Positions 1-12,000 of a stretch of 64,000 nt of DNA are shown here, one piece after another; position 1 is the first letter of the stretch; every line of letters begins with the position of its first letter. The notes beneath the pieces were generated by a model. It did not search any database. It was not told the DNA's origin and saw only the letters and a program-made list of their open reading frames with translations. The position numbers were made by a program, and so were the translations under genes. This stretch comes from Dromiciops gliroides (taxonomy: Eukaryota > Chordata > Mammalia > Microbiotheria > Microbiotheriidae), in contig NC_057866.1 of the NCBI RefSeq assembly GCF_019393635.1, forward strand, positions 372,001 through 436,000, written 5' to 3'.

Positions 1-3000
1 ATTGTCCACCTCCTCTGTCCAGTAAATGTCAAACAGGCTGGGGGGAAGGAGAGGAGAAGGATCAGGCCGAGGTCACTCCTCCACATGAGCCACCAGTGGG
101 GCCCTCCCCTCCCCTTTCCCCGGGGGGCTCCACCGCCAGCACTCACACCAGCTGCTCCAAGGTGCAGCTGGGCTCCTTGAGGCTGGCCACCAGCAGCCTG
201 ATGCCCTCATCGCCCATCCTGTTGTTGCTAAGGTCCAGCTCCTTCAGAGTATGGTTGGCGAGCAGGATGGCTGCCAGGGTCCCACAGCACTTGTCCGAGA
301 GCTCACAATCCCCCAGCCTGGGAAGCAATGGCCAGAGCCCAGTGTTAGGGGCTCCTCCTCCCCCCTCTCCTCCCCCTCCTCCTCCTCCCCTTCTTCCTCT
401 CCCCTCCCCCCCCCTCCTCCTCCCCTTCTTCCTCTCCCCTCCCCTTCCTCCCCTCCTCTCCCTCCCCCTTCTCCTCCCCCTCCTCCTCTCCTCTCCCTCC
501 CCCTCTCCTCCCCCTCCTCCTCCTCCCCTTCCTCCCCTCCTCTCCCCTCCTCTCCCTCCCCCCTCTCCTCCCCCTCCCCTTTCTCCCTCTTCCCTCCCCC
601 TCCTCTTCCCCTCTCCTCCCCCTCCTCCCCTCCCCCTCCCCTTTCTCCCTCTTCCCCCCCCCCCAGCTCACAACAGGGCCCTCACCACAGACTCTGGATG
701 CTGCAGTCCGGGTGCATGAGGCCCCTGCTCATCTGCTCGATGCCATCGTCCTCCAGCATGTTGGTGCTCAGCTGCAGCTCCCTCAGGGTCCGGTTCTTCT
801 CCAGGACGGTGCAGAAGTTGGCGCAGCTGGCCGTCGTGAAGCCGCACGTCCTCAGCCTGTGGGAGAGGGCTCACTGAGACACCCGGGGCCCCACCCGACC
901 CGGGCCGGAGCTGCAGGTTCGCCTGGGCGGCAGCGCTCACTCCAGGGGGGCACTCACCACAGCTCCTCCAGCTGGCAGTTGGGGTCCACCAACGCCTGGC
1001 ACAGCAGCTCTGCCCCCTCGTCGCCCAGCAGGTTACAGATGAGGCTCAGCTTCTTCAGGCAGGGTTTGCCCATCAGGATCTGGGCGAGGACCTTGCAGCC
1101 CTCGGCCGTGATGTCACACTCCCACAGCCTGCAGGGATGGACGGGGACAGTCCCTTGGCATCCTGCCAAAAGCTGCCTCCCCTGGGTGAGGAGGGTGTCC
1201 AAGGAGCCTTTCCCCAACTCCAGCTCCGTGCTGCGCCCTGGGTTTTCTGAACACTCCCCTACCTCTTCCTCCAGATGGGGTCTGAGCTGCTCCCTAGTCC
1301 TGGGAACTCTGTATGCTTAGCTCAGTGCCTGGCATACAGCAGGTGCCTCATAAATGTTTGCTGACTGGTTATGCCTACCCTCAGGCAGCCTGAGAGCCCA
1401 TCAGCTTTCTGCCAATGCTCCTTAGGCTTACGGTCACTCAGATACTTCTCAGATCCATACTCTGTAAGGTCCTAGGAGGCCAACTCTTTTAGTTTCCCTG
1501 TGGAACTTGGCATGGCTCCCTAGTAAATTAGTGCTCTCTCAAGTACTGTAAACCCCTCACCAGCCCTTTACCAAAAATGGGGTTTGCCAAGCCCAGCTCC
1601 TGTCCACGTTCTCCCAGGCTCCCAGGCAAGGATTCCGATAGCCTGGATCTTCTTGCAGCTCAGGAGGTGTGCAGAAAGTTCCCTGAGGGCCCCCCCCCCC
1701 CAAACAGCTGCTGAGAATAGCCTCCGGCTAAGGCGGCTTCCAGGCTGGTATGTCAATTCTCCAGGACTGCAGGTTCAGGCTCATAACCTCAGGAGGGACT
1801 AAGATCAGGCCAAGGCCGACTCACCATAAGGTCTTCAGCCTGCAGGTTGGGCTCAGGACCCCCTGGTACAGCTGGGCCAAGCCGGCGTCTCCAATCTTGT
1901 TTTCTCCCAGGCACAACTCCTGCAGGGATTCCTTGGTCTGGAGCACCATGCTGAGGTCCTTGCAATTAGCAGAGGTGACTCCACACCCCTCTAGCCTGTG
2001 GCAGAAAGAGAGAGTGGGTCCAGTGCCAACACCACCTTTTCATGCCGTCTGGAAACCACTTCCTGGTGCCAAGGCCCATTACAAAAGGCAGCTGGCTTCT
2101 GTGCCAAGGGGGCTTCACAGACACTAGCTCTTCCCTATCCACAGTTTATGGGTTTTTGGTTTTTTTTTAAGCAAAGGCTTTGGTCAACAAAGCCCAACTC
2201 ACTATAATCCCACCTGTTCTGGGAATGGGCAAAGGATGCCATGATGCGGTGTAGATGTGCTAGGCTTGAGGGAAGGAAGACCTGGGTTCAAATCCTGTCT
2301 CAAACTTTCTGACTGTGCCCCTCAGAAAGTCAGTGCACATCTCTGATGCTAGGTACCTTAACTGCAAGATGGCGCTCATTATAGCACCTAATGCCCAAGG
2401 GGGATAATGGGAAAATAGAGAAATGTCAGCTCTTATGTTCATCATATTCCAAGGGGACTCAGGTTTCATCCCATGCCATGCTCTATCTACAGCCAGGCTG
2501 GTGTCCTCCTTCATGGACAGACCAGACCCCTTTCAGCCCCACCTGGAGTCTGGGGTGGCCGAGGAAGGGGTGAGGAGGCAGAACCTGGGTCAGAACTGGC
2601 CGGGAGCTGGAGTTCTGAGGGGTCTTCCCTGGGACAGAGGACAGTCCCATCCTGGCCAGCATCTTCTCAGAGGAACCATGAGCAGAATCAGGGACATGGG
2701 CTCTGGAATCCCCTCCAGGGCGCCCCCACCAAGAAGGGTCTGCTCAGAGGAGCACAGGGACTTATCCAAGGTCACAGAGCCCCCAGCCAAGGCAGGCCTG
2801 GAAGAGGGAGGACAGTGGAGGCTGGTGAACTCAGGAAAGGGCAAAGGTGAGAGCTAGTGCATGTATGCCACTGGGCAGGGGAGTGAATCTTTGCTTAGAA
2901 GAGCTGAGCCGGCCCTTCCCATACACCCCTGAGGAAAGGAGAAGTGTGTGGGCAGGCCCGTCTGCCTGCAGCCCTAACTCGGGGCCGAGGGGCACACTCA

Positions 3001-6000
3001 CTTCAGGACTTGCAGTTTACAGTTGGGGTCCATCAGTCCTTGGCAGAGGAGAACGACGCCTGCCTCGCCCAGCTCATTGTTGTTCAGAGTCAGTTCCTGG
3101 AGGGAGCCCTTGGCTTTGAGCACAGAGGAGAGAGCTTCACAACTGGCTGTGGTGACCTCACAGTACTCCAGCCTGCTCAGAAGAATAGGGGTGAGTGAGG
3201 GGACTGGCCGAGGGCCCAGCCTGGGGACCCTGAGGGTGACTGGATGGGCCAGGCCCTCCTGAGTGAGGCCATTTACTGCCAGCTCACTCCCTCTTCACAG
3301 CCTCCCCCCACTGCTCTGGAGTGGCAAAGCCAAGCCCTCTAAGCACCTGCATCCAGGACTGTCCACTTCCTCCACCAGCCCTGCTCACTCAACTCACCTC
3401 CAATCTCTCCCTGCCTCCAACCAACACCCCCCCCAAAAAAAAACCCAATCCCTTGATCGGTCCATCCCTACAGCTATTGTCCCATATATCTCCTGGGGCA
3501 GCTTGGTGGTGGCACAGTGGATGGAGCACCAGGCCTAGAGTCTGGAGGACCTGAATTGAAATCCTGTTGCATATACTTCCTAGCTGTATGACCCTGGGCA
3601 AGTCACTTTACTGTGCCTCAGTTTTCTCATCTGTAAAATGAGCTGGAGAAGGAAATGGTAAACCACTCTACTCTCTCTGGCAAGAAGACCCCAAATGGGG
3701 TCACAGAGACACGACTAAACCACCACCACCATCACACGTCTCGTGGACCAGGGGTCTGCACTCGGTGCCTCACTCTCTAGAATCTGGCCTCTGACTTCAT
3801 CATTCACCTGAAATTGCTCTTTCCAAAGTTACCATCGACCTCTTTGTTGCCAAATCTAATGACCTCATCCTTCTTGACCAGTAGCCCAGAGAGCAGGGCC
3901 TAGAGTCAGAAGACCCAACTTCAAATCCTGCTGCAAGACACTTCCTAGCTGTGTGACCCTGGGCAAGTCACTTTGCTGTGCCTCAGTTTTCTCATCTGTC
4001 AGATGGGGGTAATAACAGGACCGGCCTCCCAGGGTGGTGGGGGATGAAACTGTCATAAGCACTTAGCACAGGGCTTACCACATTGCAGCACTGCATAAAG
4101 GTTACTTATTACTGCTGATCACCCCTTCCTGGTACCTCACCTCTGCCTCCTCCAAACCATGCCCCACAGGGTTTGGGCCTGGGCCTCTGCTCTCTTCCCC
4201 TAGCCATCCCCTCAGCCCCCCTGGATTCAATGACCACGTCTAAGCTGGGGATTCTCCCATCCACCTTTCCTGCCCCCACTTCCCAGGTGCCCTTCAAACA
4301 TCTCCAACTGGACACCCAGCAGACATCTGAAACTCAACAGCTCACCCCCCCCCTTCCCTATCACTGTGGGGGGCACCACCCTCCTCCCAGTCCCCCAGCC
4401 TCCCAGCCCAGGAGTATCCTGGGCTCTTCACTTTCACCCCCGATCCAATATGGGGCCAAGGCCTGTCGATTTCACCATTTTGGGCATACGCTCCCTTCTC
4501 TCTCCTCTGACCCTGCCCCCACCTTGGTGCAGGCCCCTCCCTCCCTCCATACCTGAGGAGTCTGCCTGACTCAGTCTCTCCATTCAGCCCTGACCACATC
4601 ACCCGCCCAATAAACTCCAGTGACGGCCTTCCGAGCCCTTAGTAACCCAGCACCCATCCCCATGGCCTCTGTAACCCAGGGGCCCTGATAACCCTCCCTC
4701 TCCAATCCTTGGCTTCCCTCCATAGCAGGAGCTGATGGCTACAATTTCTACAGCACTGAGGTTTACAAACATGACATCTGATCCTTACAACAACCCTGGG
4801 AGAGAGGCGCTATCATCTCCATTTTACAAATGAGGAAACTGAGGCAGGCAGAGGTTGAATTGCCTGGGGTTGCTCAGCTTGGAAGTGTTTGAGACCCCCT
4901 GTTTTCTTTTTCTTTCTTTTTTAAAGTGAGGCAATTGGGGTTAAGTGACATGCCCAGGGTCACACAGCTAGTAAGTGTTAAGTGTCTGAGGCTGGATTTG
5001 AACTCAGGTACTCCTGACTCCAGGGCCAGTGCTCTATCCACTGTGCCACCTAGCTGCCCCCGAGACCCCCTGTTTTCAAGAGCTAAGGCCTATATATATA
5101 TAACCTATATTGGATTGCCTGCTGTCTGGGGGAGGTGGGGAGGGAGAAAAATTTGAAATTGGAAATCTTATATAAACAAATGTTGAAAGCTATCTCTACA
5201 TGTAACTGGAAAATAATAAAATACTTTTATTAAAGGAAAAAAGAAAAAGAGCTAAGGCCCAGCAAGCTGGCTGTGCCCTGGACTTGACAAGACAATGATG
5301 CTTTGCAATCATCCGATGGATGATCTCACCCTCTGGCAAAATCACATGATTCATCAGGTGTTCTCTGGGCTGGACAAACTCGCAAAGTCCTGCAATGAAT
5401 CAAACTTGTCACATTCATGCTCTTACCCCCCACTGTCAGGGCTGCAACTCACTGTGCAGCCATTAGGCTAAGTATGGAGATTTCCCTACAATGACCTGGG
5501 CCTCCCCACTAGGGGCAGGGCTGTGGCACATGTATGTGTTCTTGTTGGCAAGCCATTTACTTCTCTTTAATTCCTGCTTCACTTGTCTCTACCCTGCTCT
5601 GTTTGGCCCCTGCTATTCACAGGTTAGAGCCTGTTTCTAGTCCATTAACATTAATGGTGTCTGAAGTGGGATTGGACATGGAATCAGGCTAAGCAGACTT
5701 TCCAGTACCAGCAAGAGCAGACTAGGCACCACTGGAGATTTCTCCAGAGTCCAGCTCCCTGTGGTCTTGTAAGCTTGCTCCAGTCCACCCCAAGCTCTCA
5801 TCTTTGAGCCTGCCTTTCTGAGGGAAAACTCTTGGGCCTTTCTGGTGCTCAGATCCCTCTGGGATGTCCTTTCTTCACTTGCACACTTGTTAGCTGGCTT
5901 CTCTGCCTGCCTCTGTTGAACCGGTTAAAATTACAATCACAATTGCACTCCTTGTTAGAAAGGGTTGTGTCTGTATCTGTCTTGTCATTTTGTCTGTGTC

Positions 6001-9000
6001 GATGTAAAAAGTCAAATGTCTCTGTCCTGTTCATGCTGTTGGTAGATTCCATTACTTTGAAAGATTTAAAATTCAGTCAGCCAGAAAAACTTCTAAGGGT
6101 TGTAACAAAAGATTTAGGGTACTGGGAAAAATGAATGAACTTTCATACTTGAAGCAACTGTCTCAATAACCAGGGCTGACTCCCACTTTAGGCTTTCTGT
6201 GGGAGATTAGGTTAAAAGAGGGAAAAAAAACCCTGCAAAACACTTTTTTTTTCTGTCATTTCAACATTGGCCAAGTTGGAATTACAGAAATAAAGTCAGA
6301 TAATTAAAGCTGTAGAACCACTAAAAACATTTTAACAGACTCTGGAGATTTGGAGATTAATCATTAAGGAATCTGAAAATTAATCATTTTAAGATTGCAG
6401 GGAGAACTCCTGGGATTTGGTGTGAATCCAGGAACTCACTCCCTTCTGAAATATCTGAGTAAGTTTTGGGGCACCACTCTGCATAATTTGTTTTAAGGAA
6501 AAATAATTATTACATTTTATAAAAGTTAAAAGTAGATGGCACATCCCCTGAAGATTGACAGCTTCTTTGTTCTAGGGCAGTGAAGGAAGCAGTTAGATTA
6601 GAAGTAATCCCAGAGTGAAGAAAAAGAAATAGGTAAATGGTTTGTACCTTATAGCAACCTCTTGTTAACCCTTCCTTGACATTTCTGATCATGAAAAGAG
6701 GAAAGATTACTTAAACAAAAGATTTCTTGTCAGAGCCATTTTATTCTGTTAAGCCCTCTCATCTCAGATGAGTGTCACAAATACAGGTGTTGAAAAAAAA
6801 TGCTGGAAAAATGTAGGGAAACTTGAATTATATTTCTTTTGCATTGATTTATTAACTGTGTATCTGTTTGCCTCAGTTTCCTGATTGGTAAAGAGAAAAA
6901 TGTTACCTACTGTGAGAAAATAATGGGATTTGGCAGATACTCAAAGGCTTACCTGGAGATTAATCTAAACTGATTGAATTGAGAGTGTTTGACTGCTCAT
7001 TAGCCTACTTCAAGTTAATTAGATTTAATAACCACACCTGGCTGGCCCTTAAGAAGGTATTGTTCTCAGAAGCTAAGGACTTTGAAATTAACACGAGACC
7101 ACCTTCAATCCAGTGAACCAATGGATTTGGATGACACCTACCAATCAGCTTGAAGCAGTGTGTAAGGACCGCCTTTGCTCTAGACCTATAAAAAGCTTCC
7201 ACACTCAGTTTGAGAAGAGTTCATGGTTGAAGCAGGCTTATGCTGGAGGACTTGACGAAGAACCTGAGCAGGCTGGAACTCCAGGCTAGAGAGGTCTTTT
7301 CTTAACTTTCTGAACTCCATGTGGATAACTGGTATGCTTTAATAAATGCTTAATGCCCAAAGACTGGTACTAAAGCTTCTAATTGAAGGCAACCACACAT
7401 TTAGATTTAAAACAACAGGGGGCAGCTAGGTGGCACAGTGAATAGAGCACTGGCCCTGGAGTCAGGAAGACCTGAGTTCAAATCCGGCCTCAGACACTTA
7501 ACACCTACTAGCTATGTGACCCTGGGCAAGTCACTTAACCCCAATTTCCTCATTCACACACACACACAAAATGGCTCTCTGGGAGGGCATAGGAGGAGGG
7601 GAAAACAAGCTATAAAGACAAAAGATATCAATAAAAAATGATCTAAAAAAAATGGGGTAGCTAGGTGGTGCAGTGGATAGAGCACTGGCCCTGGAGTCAG
7701 GAGGACATGAGTTCAAATCTGGCCTCAGACACTTAACACTTACTAGCTGTGTGACCCTGGGCAAGTCACTTAACCCCAATTGCCTCACCAAAAAAAAAAA
7801 AAAAGTATAGATTTTAAACATCACACTACCTCCCAGGGTTGTTCTGAAATCAAACTGATATGATTATAGAATGTTTAATACAGTGACTGGCATTTAGTAA
7901 GCACTATATCAGTATTTCTTTAAGTGAATGTAATTGTTCCATACCTGATAACTTTATTTTATTTTATTTGTTTATTTTTTGGGGGGCAATAAGGATTAAG
8001 TGATTTGCCCAGGGTCACACAGCTAGTGAGTATCAAGTGTCTGAGGGCAAATTTGAACTCAGATCTTCCTGAATCCAGGGCTGGTGATTTATCCACTTCG
8101 CCACCTAACTGCCCCATTGCCTGATAACTTTAAAATCAGTTTTAAAATCCCAAAGGTAATAAGATCAATGATTTTTATATATGATAATTTGGAAATGTAA
8201 TTGCCTAATGGATGGCATCTGAAGTTTTGTTTTATGTTTTAAATACATGCTATTGTTATCACTGTATTGCTAAATTCTCTTATATTGTGAAATTTGAGAG
8301 ACCATTGTAACAAAATGCTATTAGACAAAACAACTTTTTAATCTGAATGCTGTTACACATGAATTGGGCTTTTAAAAGGAAATGATAAGGGCAGCTAAGT
8401 GGCGCAGTGGCTAGAACACCGGCCCTGGAGTCAGGAGTATCTGAGTTCAAATCCAGCCTCAAACCCTTAACACTTACTAGCTGTGTGACCCTGGGCAAGT
8501 CACTTAACCCCCAATTGCCTCACTAAAAAAACAAAAACAAAACAAAAAAACCAAAAGGAAATGATAAAATATATTTGAAAACTGTTAAATATTTAACGAG
8601 GTATATTTTGCTGTAAAGCAGATAATGTTTATGATCATAGTGAATTTTCATTTGAAAATCTTGGCTATTGTGAAAGTATATATGGTGGTTTAAAGATGTA
8701 GCTTCAACATATTAATGATGAGTCAACTATCACATATTTGCCATGTGTGAAGCCCCAGAATATGAGTAATTGTAATTTATAAGTAAAGGATAAATGAAAT
8801 GTTAGGGAAACAAGTGGAAAAGATACTCAAGCTCTGAATTGTGGTTAATGAAATTTTGCTATTTTAGGTAAAAAATCCTGGGACTGTCATTTACTATCGT
8901 GCTGAGGTTTGATTATGGGGACAGTCGTCTTTCCTGTCATGAAGTCGATAGTAGAGAATGGCCCGTGCTGCAGTCTGGGAACTGCTGAAGGGGGATGTCT

Positions 9001-12000
9001 GTGCCTGGGAAAAGTCTGGGGATGACTCTGGCCTGGCCCCAAGTAGCATCCTATTTCCCCATTGTGCTATTTCCTTTCTGAAAAGGAAAATCCCTGCCTG
9101 GTTAATCCTGAGCCTTGCTTTTAACACCCTGTGACTACATGATTGGCTGTCAGATAGGACTCATGCCTGGCGTCAAGCAAAGCTAAGGGAGTTTCTTCCC
9201 CATTATGACATGACATTGGTATAACTGTTCCTCTTTTTCCTTTCACAGCCAATTTCTATAACCAGAAGTTTTGTAAGTACAATGCTAACCCTATTAAATA
9301 ACAGACTGAGGCTGGAGCATCTCTGAGTGACTATTACAAGATGCAAGTATGAACATCTTATGTGTTTGTGGTCAAATTATAGTACAGGGATGTTCTCCTC
9401 CTAAGGGGGAAATGAATAGGCAAAGTAATAAGACAAAGATGTAATGTAAAGGTTTTCTAAATCAATGGAATAGTAAATTTTGAGAAAGCAACAGGATTAG
9501 AATGTTTTCTCTAAGAAGTATATACATATATATGATTGCCTTCCAAATGTATGGAAATTCAGGCTTTGAGCATTTTGGTAATAGGTTCCCAAAATTGGAT
9601 TATAGTTTTATTAATTAAGGATTAATTGAATTTTACACATAAATTGTATTGAAAATGGTAAAGAAAGAGAAATTTTTTTCCCATTTTTAAAGTATTTGTC
9701 TGAAAATATCAAAAGGCAGGAGAGTTCATCTTATAATGGGACCATCATAAATTTTTAAAAGGGTTTTAAATCAGGCACAAGATTTAAGTAAGGATAGAAA
9801 CAGCAAATGGAATACATAAACTGAAATTCTCTGAAGTTTCAAGATTAGAAAACCAAATTGAAGACATTCTATTAAGTTGTATTAAGTCGTATTACTAGCA
9901 AAATTATTTAGGAATCTCTAGGTTTGGAACCAGAAAAACAGAGCCCCTTCAGAGCTTATTGTCGAAGAAAGGATACCCAAAGACCAAATAACTACATGAC
10001 ACATCTGGGACTCAAAACATGCTGGTTAAATGCACATTAAGAACGGGTCATGGTCAGCTAGGTGGCACAGTGGATAAAGCACCAGCCCTGGATTCAGGAG
10101 GACCTGAGTTCAAATCCAGCCTCAGACACTTGACACTTACTAGCTGTGTAACCATGGGCAAGTCACTTAACCCTCACTGCCCTGCCAAGAAAAAAAAAAA
10201 TAATACAATTTTGGGAGCAGCTAGGTGGCGCAGTGGATAGAGCACCAGCCCTGGAGTCAGGAGGACCTGAGTTCAAATTTGGCCTCAGACAGTTGACACT
10301 TACTAGCTGTGTGACCCTGGGCAAGTCACTTAACCCCAATTGCCTCACCAAAAAAAAAAAAAAACGGGTCACTAGCAGTGAATAACAATGCTTACAGAAG
10401 GGAGATTTTAATTAACCGACTTAGTTATTCAGAAAATCTCTTTAAATTTTAGTCATTATTAAATGTCTTTCCAAAATTTAAAAAAAGGGTTACTAGGATA
10501 CAAGGAGACTTGACGTCAGCATTGGTGATAATTATTGTATTGCTTTGATCTTTTGTTTCAAGATTTTTGTTTTGTTTTGTTTTGTTTTTTTTGCAGGCAA
10601 TGGGGGTTAAGTGACTTGCCCAGGGTCACACAGCTAGTAAGTGTCAAGTGTCTGAGGCTGGATTTGAACTCAGGTACTCCTGAATTCAGGGCCGGTGCCT
10701 TAACCACTGCACCATCTAGCTGCCCCCTGTTTCAAGATTTTTAAGTCTAAGTTTCTAAGTAGTTTGGTCTATAATCTGACATTCATGTAACCAGCATTTG
10801 AACCTAGCCCTGCATGGCTAGGAAACTGGACCATCTCTATGTGCAATCAGTCACTGTTTCTGAGGGCTCCTACCAGGTCCTTCTGACCACTCCCACAGCT
10901 GCCAAACTTGTGGGCACGGACTCCTGGATCATCTGCAGAAAGCCCCTGCTCCTGAGTAGATAGCCAAACCTTCCAGGGACCCCAAGGTTCAGCCAAGTAC
11001 GGACCTAGAAGCGGCCGACACCCAGATGAAACAGCCGTCCCAAGACTCCGGATGAGGGCCAAGCATTCCATCATGGTTTTTTTCCTCTTCCCTTTCATTA
11101 TGTTTTCAGCCACCAAGGCCCTGATTCGAGTGTGAGCTGGCATTTTCTCCCTCTACATCACCACACACACACACACACACACACACACTGCTTGTAAGCA
11201 AACAATGTCTAGCAATGATACCTGGGACACACTTCCCCAATAGGCCCCTCAAAGAACTGATCCCCCTGGCTAACATTTTGCCCTGGTCCAGCTGGCCTCT
11301 TGTGGCATCTTAGTTTATAACTGCCCCTCCCTGCCCCTCTCCCTCCCTCCCTCCCTCCCTCCCTCTCTCCCTCTTTCTCTCTCCCCCCCTCCCCCTCCCT
11401 CTCTCTCTCTCCCCCCCCTCTCTCCCCCCCTCCCTCCCTCTTTCTCTCTCCCCCCCCCTCCTCTCCCTCCCTCCCTCCCTCTCTCCCTCTTTCTCTCTCC
11501 CCCCTCCCCCTCCTCTCCCTCCCTCCCTCCCGGCTAGGGAATTTCTTTCTGTCCAGCCCTAACCCTTGCCCCAGGCCCCCTCAGGCCTTGCCCCTTCTGT
11601 CTGCTCCTGGTGTCCAGTCTCACTTCTTATGGGGGAAAGAGGCCCAGCTGAAGCAGTAGAAGCATCGTTCGTTTGTACAGGAGGGTGTCTACATCTCCAC
11701 CTTTCAGGTGGACTGGGAGGTCGTTGTTTTCCTGGAAGAGTTTTTGTTTTTCTGCTATTTTATTGGCAGAGTTTCTGTTACTAGAGCTGAATGTTCGTAT
11801 CAAGGTCCAGGAATGGGACACCAACAAGCCCCTCACCACATGTCTTCTGTGTGTCCTGTCTGGCACTGACAACCCAAGGACACAAGGAAGCACCCTGCAT
11901 CTCTTTTTTAGGCCAGAAGGGTAGGGGGTCTGAAAGACCCCCTCCCTTAGGGCAAAAGGAGGAAATGACAAAATATTAGGAGACCCCCCTGTTTTCAGGA

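Noticed and set aside
96-877. Long proline-rich and Arg/Glu-rich open frames
   Set aside because: They follow the C/T-rich tract and the antisense of RNH1 exons; no independent coding signal.
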